Source of the DNA: Diphasiastrum complanatum
Taxonomy: Eukaryota > Streptophyta > Lycopodiopsida > Lycopodiales > Lycopodiaceae
Assembly: GCA_029204225.1 (NCBI GenBank)
Contig: CM055092.1
Coordinates: forward strand, 70,216,252-70,280,251
Reading direction: 5' to 3'
DNA: 64,000 nt
Shown: piece by piece, positions 11,701 through 23,700 of the stretch
Layout of the letters: each line of letters opens with the position of its first letter
Numbering within the stretch: position 1 is the first letter of the stretch
Program-made: the position numbers and the translations under genes
The notes under the pieces: model-generated
Databases searched by the model: none
What the model saw: only the letters and a program-made list of their open reading frames with translations
What the model was told of the DNA's origin: nothing

Positions 11701-14700
11701 AAACTCTCTAGGTGAGCAACGTTGGTCAGCATAAAATTGTGCTCGATCTTGAGCCGATTTATACTTTCCTTGACCACTTGCTACGTCTGTTCCATATCTA
11801 GCAAAAAATTAGTTGCAGCTTGCACCTTGGGACCTTTGAGTCCAACGGATACCGATGAACGTGGCTAAAAGCCAAACATCAACATGAAAGGACTAAATCC
11901 GGTGGGAGAATGCTTCGCACTATTGTGCACGAACTCAACCATTGGGAGGTACATTTTCCAATTGACTATAGCCTGAAAACATATGCACGAAGCATATCTT
12001 CCATCGACTGGTTGGTACGTTTGGTTTGACCATCATTGTAGTGGGTTCTTTCCTTGCCTAACCTGAATCCAAGATCTAGTCAATCTAGCATCAAAGAGAC
12101 GGAGTTAGTTGTCACGCGTAGGTTCGTTCCCATGAGAGAGATAGTTTAGTTCAGATTTCAACATGAATGGAGGATCTAACACTAACATCCATTAACACTA
12201 CATCCATTAACCCTACTTCCATTAACCCTAAATCCACAACAATGATAGAAACTTATTCTTCTCTCTCTCCTTTTCTCTCTCACAAAAAGCATAAGAAATA
12301 GCAATCCCAATAATGATCAAATCCAACAATTAGCAAATACAAAGGAAGCATGAGAAATGGAGGAAAAGAGAGGAAGAGCAAGGACATTCATCAATCCATT
12401 TCTAAAGAGAACCAATCTGCTTTATTGAAATGAGGAAATGAACAAGAGGAGCAACTCAAGGTGGTCCCTTTTAATAGTAGAGAGGAGGACCCTGGCCTCT
12501 AAATCCTATTGGTCCAATCTTGCCTCTCTTTTTATTCAAATTTAAAAAAGTGTGGTAACCATCAAAATTGGAGGGAAACCCAACTTTATTCACTAACTTG
12601 ACATTTAAGCCCTGCGACATTAAAAGTCCCGCAAAAAGGCCTAAAGTCCTTTATTAACTTTTAACTAATCAATCAAATAACTATGTGATCATCGGATTGG
12701 ACTTACACACACAGGGTGCCAGATCCCTCTCACTTATTAACTAGGGGGTTGCCTTGGGATCCGCAAACCCTCCAACAGTATCCCCCACCAAAACTGGTGG
12801 CGGTCCCACGACACCTGCAATATGCAGTTATTGGGGACTTTCATTGGCTTCGCGCCGAATCTTAATTAAATGATACTGCACCTTCTCCATAAAGTCAAGG
12901 CGTGCAGTATTGAAATCCAAGTTGTGTGGCAGGAAACAACGGTGGGCTCCGGCAATCCACTTGGAAGTTGTCCATGAGGTGAAGCGGGATTCCCAAGAGC
13001 CTCCCATCATAGCTGCGCGGAAATACAGTCGAGCAATCGGCAGCTGATCTTTGATTTGCTCTGAGGCCATCGGCTTATTTGGATCGAATGCCAGGGTAGG
13101 AAGGCAATCGTCCCATTTGGTTGCCACTGACGCGAACAGAGTTAGATCTTTAGCAAACATTGCCGATTGTCGCACCGTTGGATCCGGAGAGTGGACATAC
13201 TCTCTCTGATATGCTTGTAAGGCACGGTGGAAGTCCACTGAAATGTTCCAGCTGTAAGGCTGATGGATGATTGGCCAATTGGGCGTGCTTGTGATAAGGG
13301 TACCAGACGATATTCCTATAGTTGCAAGTGCGGCCTCAGTGACGTGCACTTTGTGTGTGGCTCCCTGGAAAGTGATATAAAATTTGGATTTCTCTTCCTT
13401 CCACGTACTGAAGGCAAGAGTGATGAAATCCATATTGATACGACCCGAAAAGGCTCTCTCATGAATACCCATTGCAGTGAGTAGACGCTCCGCAAGGGTC
13501 ATCCACTGAGTGACCATGCTTGTGCTAGGAAGAATCATGATGTCCGCTGCAGATGGGACATCACGATGGATAGTATAGCGCGGAGACTGGGAAGTATCAG
13601 TAGAAGACATGATGATTAGAAAGGAATTATAAACCCGTGAAAGTGTATCAGAAGGCAATGCAGGAAATTTGGAAGGCTTTGGTCGCAAGAAAAATTCGCA
13701 AGAGCTTCGCTAGCACAAGTGAGGAATGAATCGAATTCAGCCAACTTATAGGTGAATTTGGTGGGTCCATTACACTGAATCGTAGTTTGGCTGATCAGTT
13801 CTGAACAAAAATTTGCAGGCACGTGCAGTACTGTAAAAATAGGCTATAAAAATCTCGGCGAAGGTTTCTAGGGATCTGAACCTATCAGGTGAACGTTATC
13901 CAGGGCTGGCAAAGGATGAACCTTCGCCCAGGATGGTCCTTCGCCCAGGTATTGTCATAAATGCATTTTTTCACAATCTGAACCTATGGACAACCTAATT
14001 TTGACATTTTAAGATCATCTAGCAGGTCGGCGAAGGTTCATAATGAGGTTATGATGCTCGGCGAAGGTTCCCAAAATGGCATATCACTGAACATTCGCCT
14101 AACTCAAAAATTGAATTTTCTCTTGTCAAGAACCTTCGCCCACCTCAATTTAGATAAATCAAGGGTGGATGTACAGTCTAAGAGCTCAGCGAAGGTTTCT
14201 GATACTGTATTGGCCAAATCTGCCCAAAACAATGGTTTTCTAAGGCATTTTCCATCAAAAATTCCTTGCTTCCTTTTTCCTATGCTAATGACTTCCTGAC
14301 TTTTGCTCATCAGTCTTTTCTAATTTTTTCCTTTTTTTTTCCGAAGGTGTCTGCAACTCAGCGAAGGTTTCCTGAAAGAGGGTAAAAAGTTCTGAGCTCT
14401 GATGACGCTTTTTGCCTCTTTTTGACCAAATTTGGCAGATTTGACCGATTTTTGTTATTTTCTCTGATATCTTAGATCCAAATGGATTTTAACATTGGTG
14501 ATCTGAATAGCTTTCCCTGTTTAATAATCAGATTAGATTTCAAACAAGCAAATCCACTCAAATCAAGCAAAATCAATCCCAAACTAACCCTAAGATTTTT
14601 TTTTTTTTTTTTTTTTGTAACTGTCTTTTTCCAAAAAAGTCAGCAAATTAAATACTGAAAACAAAAAATTGAAAAACAAATAAAATTAAAATATATTGAG

Positions 14701-17700
14701 ATCAGGCTTGCTGAACTGGCGGAGCAGGCTGCCAAAACTTGCGTAATCGGCTGCCATTTACCGAAGTATCAAATCGTTTTCCAAGTGCTCAAGAATTACT
14801 GCGCCATAGTTCAGGATTTCCTTCACTTTATACGGGCCTTCCCCGGTAAACTTCAACTTATGAAGCGTAGGCCACCAACAACCGGATTGCAAAAGTTTGC
14901 GAACAGTAATATCTGTAGAGAAGTGTCCTCCACCCATGCCATCATGTGAAAACACGATTAAATCTGGTACTTCATGTAGTAAAACACATCTTCGTAAAAT
15001 ATTACCTGATCCACGATGATACAATTGCCATTAATTGATAAGGTTGAGCCTTATGAATCAATTGTCTTTTCTGTACTTTTGTCAAAGAGTCATTCGGTTG
15101 TCCTAGCATCAGGTACTCAACAATATCTGCCGCCCACAACATAGAACAACGCAGCATCTGGCAGTTCATCATCCACTTCAGTATTAACTGGTGCGGATTC
15201 AATTCGTGAAACGTGATCGGCTAGATAATGTTGCTTCCCCTTTTTGACCACAATTCGAAAGTCAAATTCAGTCAATAATAATAACCATCTTGCAATACGT
15301 CCAGTATTACACGTCTTATTTACCAAGTAAAGTAACGGTTGATGATCCGTATAAAATGCAAAGTGCGTTTCCATGAGGTAGTGACGAAATTTCCGAACAG
15401 AAAAAATCATGGCTAGCTCTTCACGTTCTGTTGTTGAATAATTCTTCTCTGAATCTGTAAGTTGTCTGCTTCGTATAGGATAATCCTTCTTATAGTCACC
15501 TGGCTGCGTCAAAACTGATCCAATGGCGTATTTTGAGGCATCCGTATGAACATGAAACTCTAATGTCCAATCTGGAGAACGCAGTATTGGTGTTGAAGAT
15601 AATGCTTTTTTTAACTTTTCAAAGGCTTCTAACACCTCTATTGTCCAAATAGGAACAATAGTTAGTTTGTATATAGGTCGTGCTAAATCCGCAAGGAAGA
15701 TAATAAAAATTCGATAGTAGTTCGCATGACCCATAAACACAAACTCCTCGAATTGTTGCTGGCGGTGGCAATTCCACAATAACTTTGATCTTAGAATAAT
15801 CGGAGGCAATACCATGTCTTGATATCACATGTCCAAGCACAACTCCGTGCGAAACCCATATCTGGCATTTTTCTGGATTTAGAGAAATCTGATATTTGCG
15901 GCATCTTTCAAATACTTTCTCCAATCGATCCAGGTGGTCTGTATCTGTACTATGAACTCCCAAGTCGTCCAAGTAAATTTTAAGGGATTTCTGCAGATAA
16001 TCTTTAAAGGCAAATTGCATTACTCTTTGGAATGAACTTGGTGCATTACAGAGTCCAAACGACATTACTTTGTAAGCATAGGTGCCCCATTCTGTTGCAA
16101 AAGCAGTTTTGTGACGATCGGCAGGTGCAATCTGAACTTGGTTGTAACCACTGAATCCATCCAGGAAACTATAAGCTTCCGCTCCAGCAAGGCGATCCAA
16201 AATGCTTTCAGTAAAAGGTAACGAAAAGTGATCCTTCTGTGTCACTTTATTCAATGCTTTGAGATTCACACAGATTCGCAATTTCCCATTTTTCTTAGGA
16301 ACAATGACAATCGGTGAAATCCATTCGGTATGCTCGATCTCATAAATGAAATCGGCGTCAAGCAATCTCTGAAGTTCTTTCTTTATCAGATCTGCCACAT
16401 TAGGATTACAGCGATAGAACTTTGTAACCTTTGGTACTGCATCAGGTACTAAAGGTATGGTATGTTCAATTACTGATGTCGGAATACCCTTCAAATCTTG
16501 ATAAGTCCATGCAAAGCAATCTTGATACTTAATAAGTAGCAAACGGAGTGCTTGATACTGTTCAGGAGTAAGTTGTGATCCCACTTGTACAATCTTTTCC
16601 GGTTCTCCTGGTTCGGCAAGATTCATTGGCTGCGTCCTAGCTGGGCCATCGTAAACCTCTTTAGATTTCGGCACGTGTTCTTCAGGTTCACGATGTGCTT
16701 TAGGTAACATGATAACCACATCATCCAGTGTATAACGTTTAAAATGCTCTGGCATATCATGCTGGACTACATTTGCTTGTTCTTTTTCGAAAGGACTTGT
16801 CTTGGATCTTGGTTTAGCCTTCTTAGCAGGAATTGATCGTGGAGGTGATGACTTTCGGGATGATAAATCTTTCTTCACAGGTGAAGACTTCCTAGACGAT
16901 GATGTCTTGCTGGAAATCTGACTTGAAGAATCATTCTTGACTTTTCCTTTGCCTTTATCCAATAGAGGTGGCACTTTCTTTGAATCGATCTTTTGAGGGG
17001 GATTTTCCCATTTCAGGACCGTATTATAATGTTGCTTAGCTTGTTTCTCCGTCATCGAACCTGTCATCCTGTCTCCCTTCAATATAACTGCTTTGGGCGA
17101 TTTGATTGTTGGTTCATCAGGAACATTACGCACTCCAAATCTGGTCGGATCCATATGATGTAGAATTTTCATCCGTAAGTTCTGCATTGCCATCATAGGT
17201 TAAGGCATGGCTCACTGGTATGAGATCATCCTCAATTGGATCTGGTATAGGTTTTGTTCATATCCAGGCTACATTCAGCACATTTAGTGGAAACGTGATT
17301 GGCGTATCCAAAGTTCGATCTAATAAGGAAATCTCGCTCAACTCTGATTGAATATCTTGTTGACACATATATCCTGCTGTACAATCAATTGTTGCAAGAG
17401 CTTCGTTCCAATTGATAGTATCCGTTTGAGAATCGTAGTGAACTCCCAATTTTTTTTCTGGTCAATCACAAGTGTGATCCGTTGTTGATGAATCGTCATC
17501 CGCTTTTTGAATCACTAGTTTGATAGTCCAAGTCGTAGGATCAACTTTAACTGCACGTTCAAGATTTTCAAAAGTGATTTTTCCGGTACCCTAGTTATGA
17601 ATTACTTGCGCAACTCGTAACCATGGACGTCCTAATAGAACTCGGTAGACATTTGGTGCTTCTGGTAAGTCCATCACGATGAAAGTAATGACGAACTGTA

Positions 17701-20700
17701 CTCCTGCAATCCTGACAGGTATATCTTCCACCATTCCTCGTGGACGAACTGTCGTTTGATCAGCTAGCTTAATAGCAAAAGTAGCAGGCTTAATCTTTGT
17801 AAGGCCCCATTTTGTACATAGCTTTGTAGAAATCAGGTTAACTCCTGAACCGCCATCTATCACGGCTGCTTCTTTAGGAAATTGTCTATGTTGTATCGGC
17901 AGAGTGATATTCTTCTGTTCACTTTCCCAAGCGGCTCCAACATGGAGTACATCGTTAGATTCTTCAAATCCAGCACAAAAAAGCGGCTCCTGATGGACTT
18001 CTAGTTCTTCTTGAGCTAACTTTTGCGCTAAGACTTCTTTTGCTTTTGGCACCAACTTTAGGAACTCTCACAATGAAATATTGATCTTGCTAGACAAAAT
18101 GTTCATGAGTAATTCTGTATGCGGTGCTTCCGATCTAGTCATCTTGAAGGGTTCTTCGTGATGATGTAATTGATCATTCATATCCGTACGTAAATTTCTT
18201 GGAGGCTGCAATGGTGAAGACCGAACTTCAGTTGTTACTTTAGCAGCTTCAAGTTCCTCTTCTTCTTGTAGATGTTTAATCCACTGTCTCATATCCTGAT
18301 ATCTTCGTTTTTCTGCATTAAGATTTGGATAGACTCCCGATGCTGTTGGTGTATCGTTCAATGGTATAGAATCAGCAAGTACTAGATCCACTACTAGTTC
18401 TTTTTGCTTTTGTGCTCTGGTGACCACCATCAAGGGTGAACTTGGTTTATTTTGAGCTATTGATCCTTGCTTGATGGTTATCAAATTTACAGGTGTTGTA
18501 GCTGGTGGTGGCTTCGGTCTTGATGGACAGTCTTTATAGCAATGCCCATATCCACAATCACAACCGAATGGTACAAATTTTCCTTTATTTGGGCATTCTG
18601 CAACTCTGTGATTTTCTCCACATGCAAAGCATCCAAGTGGTGCTCTGGCCCAATTTCTCGAGGCTTGTTGTTGAGCGGCAGCATAAATGGCATACTGTTC
18701 TGAAGATCCACCTTCCTGATTATTACCATAGCTCCATTGCTCAACACTTCCGTAAGGTTCTGGTTCCATCAAATTGGCAGGAGGAGCGGAGTGTTTTGGT
18801 GGGGCAGGCAAAGCTAGACGTTCCAGGTATCCAAGGGTAGATTGTCGCAGTCTTGCAGCTGGATTCCTCCATACTGTGGTTCTCGATATCTCATCTGGGC
18901 ATACCGTTGCTGAATTATCCGAGGGTTGAAGTTGCATAAAGCAGTCTCATGGTCAGGTGAATTACACAGATGGCAAACACTAATTTCCATTCGTTTTTTC
19001 AATTGAGGACACTCGTTCACTGTGTGATTTTCTGTACAAATAGAACACCAGATATTTTCCTTGGTAGGAAAAGTCTTTGCAAACTTCTCAGGTTCCTTGT
19101 TCGCTTCTCCGTGGAAATTTTCCAATGCTTTGATCGTCTCATCAAATTGCAACTGCAACTTTTCCATTTGTTTCTGCTGGGTCTTCCCAAGTTTCTCGAA
19201 CTCATTGAGCATCATTTCTGCAGTAGCATTGGCATTCGTTGATGCAATAGTTGTGGATGTCGTAGTAGTCTGCCCTGCTGTATAAGGCAACATACTGACA
19301 TTCAGCTCATCATCTGAATCTTCATCCTCCTCCCGAACTGCATCGTCCATAGCATTTTGCAAAAGTGCGTACTCATTATGGCGTTTCAACTCACGTCTGA
19401 TCTGTTTAGGTAGACCTGACAAAACCCACATAGTCACGGCATTTTCATTAATTAGCTCAGGTTCGCATTCAGATCTAAGTCGTTTCACCCTTTCGATGTA
19501 ATCTTGAACCATTTCCCTCTTTCCCATTTTAATTTTACTTAAAAGTAGGAAAGGGTCTTCCATAAACTTCCACGGTTTGAACCGTGTGATAAGGGCTCGT
19601 TTAACAACCTCCCAATCTGTACGCTCAGTTTCATCTTGGTTATAGTACCAATCTTGTGTTGCGCCTATTAAGGCCATAGGAAATAGCTTAAGTTTATCTT
19701 GAGGATAAATTTCACCATAGACCTCACAGGATTAAGCATAGATCTGGAGAAATCTAACTGGATTTGTTAATCCATTATATTTGGGTAGATCCAATCGGGG
19801 TGCTCTTCTAACAATAATTGGATCGACCTCCTGTGGAGCAGCTCCAGGGGCAGCCATCTTTACAAATTTAGATCAAATCGATAATGAGATTGGATATAGA
19901 TTTTTCCAAAAAACTATCTCAGATTAGATCTGCTAGGTCTATTCCACTTTTCAAGAATCTGATTCTATATGATGAAAAACTTTCCGAAATTCGATCAATC
20001 AATACTTCTCAAAAATGATAAATCTCTCAGAATCCAATTCAGAATATATCAAATTTGATCCAAATTTTGACAGAGACTTGATCTGGAAAATCAGAAACTA
20101 AAAATAGGACTGGCGAAGGTTCTCTAGGCGAAGGTTCAACAGTGCTATTTTGGGAAAAAAAAAACTCTCTGAACACTTTTCTGGCAATTTCTTGGGAAAT
20201 AACCTTCGCCGACTTCTCAGATGGAAGATCTGACAAAGATAAAACTATGGAAAACCGGGCGAAGGTTTCTGACACAAGAAAATACAGTTTTTGTAATCTG
20301 GCGAGGGTAAAAATCAAGATTTTTTGTGATCTCATCAAGAAGAATCTTTGCCGAACTCAAACATAGTATTTTTCTATAAATAGAATGTTCTGGAAACTCG
20401 GCGAAGGTTCTTGCGAAGGATCAAGAGTAATACTGGTAATTTTGCAAAAAAGTGACTTTTTTTGGCAAAAGTATGACAATATGACAACTGATCCTCTGAA
20501 ACCCTTTCTATTTTTGGTATTATTCTTCGCTGACCTGGCAGTAGATAGATCTGAATCACATCTAAGCACAGTGAATCGGGCGAAGGTTCTTTTTCTGTAT
20601 TTTTTAGGGTTTTGATAATTTTTGGTATTTTTTGGTGGTTTTTCTGATGTTTCTGGAAATTTGCTAGGAATTAATCTTCGCCCTTCAAACTGAAGGTTCT

Positions 20701-23700
20701 GTAAACAAAACCGAAGGTGTCTGCAACTCGGCGAAGGTTTCCTGAAAGAGGGTGAAAAGTTCTGAGCTCTGATGACGCTTTTTGCCTCTTTTTGACCAAA
20801 TCTGGCAGATTTGACCGATTTTTGTTATTTTCTCTGATATCTCAGATCCAAATGGATCTTAAGATTGGTGATCTGAATAGCTTTCCCTGTTTAATAATCA
20901 GATTAGATTTCAAACAAGCAAATCCACTCAAATCAAGCAAATCAATCCCACACTAACCCTAAAATGCAGATCTAACACTATTCATGCCACGACAAGATGC
21001 CTAATGCAAGCTAACCATCAACCAAACATGCTACAAACTGAAAAATTGGCGTAGCTCCCCGACAACGGCGCCAAAATTGTAGTGGGTTTCTTTCCTTGCC
21101 TAACCTGAATCCAAGATCTAGTCAATCTAGGATCAAAGAGACGGAGTTAGTTGTCACGCGTAGGTTCGTTCCCATGAGAGCGATAGTTTAGTTCAGATTC
21201 CAACATGAATGGAGGATCTAACACTAACATCCATTAACACTAAGCATTAACACTACATCCATTAACCCTAAATGCACAACAATGATAGAAACTTGCAAAA
21301 GAGGACTACAAGATTTTCAACTGAAGCACCTATTCACAATTTCTTGGAATCCCTATAGCCTCTCTTATGTAATTTCCACAAAACTTGAGAAAAACCAGCT
21401 AAAGGAGTTTTGAAATCTGAGAATTGAAAGAGTGAGTGGCAATCCACCACCCCCTCCCACCTTTCTTTTCATCCACCCCCCCATCCCCTCCCCCCCCCCA
21501 AATAAAATAAAATAAAAATAAAAACATACTCACACATTACCTGCCACATGGTAGCCGACGAGACAATAGGGCCAGCAGGTTGTTGCGCAGCTAGCAACCG
21601 AGCTCCCATGCAGTAGTTGGTGAGTGGCAATCCACCACCCCCTCCCACCTTTCTTTTCATCCACCCCCCCATCCCCTCCCCCGCCCCCAAATAAAATAAA
21701 ATAAAAATAAAAACACACACACATTACCTGCCACATGGTAGCCGACGAGACAATAGGGCCAGCAGGTTGTTGCGCAGCTAGCAACCGAGCTCCCATTCAG
21801 TAGTTGGTGAGTCAGTGTGGCTAGTAGCCATGCAGCAACCAGCGAGCTGCAGCTGGCAACAAACAAGAAAAAAAAGAAAAAAAGATTACTAACCCTAATC
21901 CAAAGTTTTGAACATTCGTTTTAAATTTTTTTCGAAATTGAAATGAAATTCAACTTATAATTCGCCATGACAGATTGATCAGACCTGTACATGGTTTTCG
22001 GTGGCTCTGATACTAATTGTTATGTCCACACTAGGTGCCAGTCAACACAAAAAACCGAATGCTCATGATACACCCTGCCATAGGATCCAATCCAGATCCA
22101 CCCTCCGTGCCTTAGCTTGAGAGTAGACAACAAGCGGAATTCAGCTTCTAGCTCTAACGACGTTGTTTACCGCTGTCAAGACCTTTGGCCTTCTCCTACC
22201 CCTAGCTAGCATCATCTTGGCTATGCACATGTGCACTACCATCCACCAACACCTAGGTAGATAGATCTCCCCTTGTATTAATACAAGGTGGGAGTCTCCA
22301 TGCCAAGCACATATCCTTGATTACAACAAGTGGCATGCATGTGGTCCATGAGTCACTAGTCAAGTCAATAGGCCCAATCCAACGTCTGGTTTCAAGTTAG
22401 GTGTGGGACACGAGGGGTTGGGTCCCTAACATTAGGTGTGAGGGGTTAACCAAAACTAGGTTTCTAGCTAAAACAACCAATTCTAGAGTTTCGTACCATC
22501 AAAAGACCCAAGATACATCGATAAGAAACCTTGTCATGAAAATCATGGGCAATATGGGAGGGTCGAGGTGTTGTGGAGAAGGTAGTATCGATTGTATACG
22601 AAGGATCAAATGGAGGATCGAGAGTGGAAGGTTCAAGAGTATGGGGTGAGAAGTGGAGGAAATTAGAGGGAAATGGATTTGGTGAGAGCTTGCAAAGTGG
22701 ATCATTGGGTTTGAAGGCGGTTCAACTAGGTGGTATGGTTTTGAAGCATGATGGAATGATGATCAACTTGGAGTTGAAGATCATTGCGTGAAGATGGAGA
22801 ATTTGAATGAGTGGGAGCCATGATGGAGGTTAGGGTAGGCGAGAGAAAATAGTGCAAGGCAATGATGAGTAAGTGAGAGAAAATAGTGTGTAGGGTAGCA
22901 ATGAGCAGGAGAGAGAAAACCGTATGGACGGCGATGGTAGGTAGGAGAGAAATAAGGAATGGGAAAGAGAGAAAATGAGCAAGAAAGAGGGCAGCAAGGG
23001 TAGCCATGAGAGAAAAAGGGCTAGAAAGAAAACGACCAGAGAGAAAACATTTAGAGAGAGAAAAATGGCAGAGGAATCAGAGACTAGAGAGAAAAACATC
23101 TAGAGAGAAAGTGTCTAGAAAGAGAAAACATCTAGAGAAAGTGTTTAGAGAGAGAAAAATGGCTAGAGGAAAAAACTCAGCACCTTTCCAATTGCTCAGG
23201 ACAGTGCTTTGATACCATGCTAAAACACATCTATAGATTTAGCATGAGATGACAACAAATAACATTCATAAAAAAGCGGCACATTAGCATTCATAAGTAT
23301 TCTCCAACAAAGAAGACTAATAAAATCAATGGCTGCCGATAGCTTAGGCGAATCTCCAACAAAGATCTCCAATACAAAGATAGGACTCCCCTACAAAGAG
23401 CTTATGGATTGGCGGTAACAAAGTGTTCATCACTTGATGTTTGAAGTCCACCTTATGAAGATCGGTCTAGTATAGTATAACATCGATTTGCATTTTTAAG
23501 GTGCATGTGTTCCTACTGTCTCTTTGTGGCAAATTTGGAAAATTATGCTTGAATTTCATTGTTTCTGCTTCAAAAAAGTGTAATTAAGTCAGCTGCAAAA
23601 ATTCTGATTTCAGTCATACTTTGTAGTGCTTAAATCCATGTTAAAATGGCTTTGACCGATCTTTTATTGCTCGTGTTAATCTGGCTTTTCTGCAGTTTTG

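Larger units (their letters stand above)
12037..21294 (-). mobile_element. Non-chromodomain Ty3/gypsy element (gypsy A), 9.3 kb, 5' LTR truncated
   Basis: Minus-strand order: truncated 5' LTR (21294-21078), PBS (21073-21056), long non-coding leader, gag (19677), protease, RT-RNase H, damaged integrase (to 14758), a second long non-coding spacer, an extra ORF (13688-12828), polypurine tract and 3' LTR (12777-12037). The PBS with GGCGCC at its 5' end, DGGSG protease, long leader and ORF between pol and 3' LTR recall the Tat/Athila branch of plant gypsy elements. No chromodomain is seen. A second copy of the family is at 28005-31640 on the plus strand and is nearly the same in protein sequence. 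The insertion is nested in an older chromovirus inside CMO intron 6, and in sense orientation with the host gene. Confidence 0.92.
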
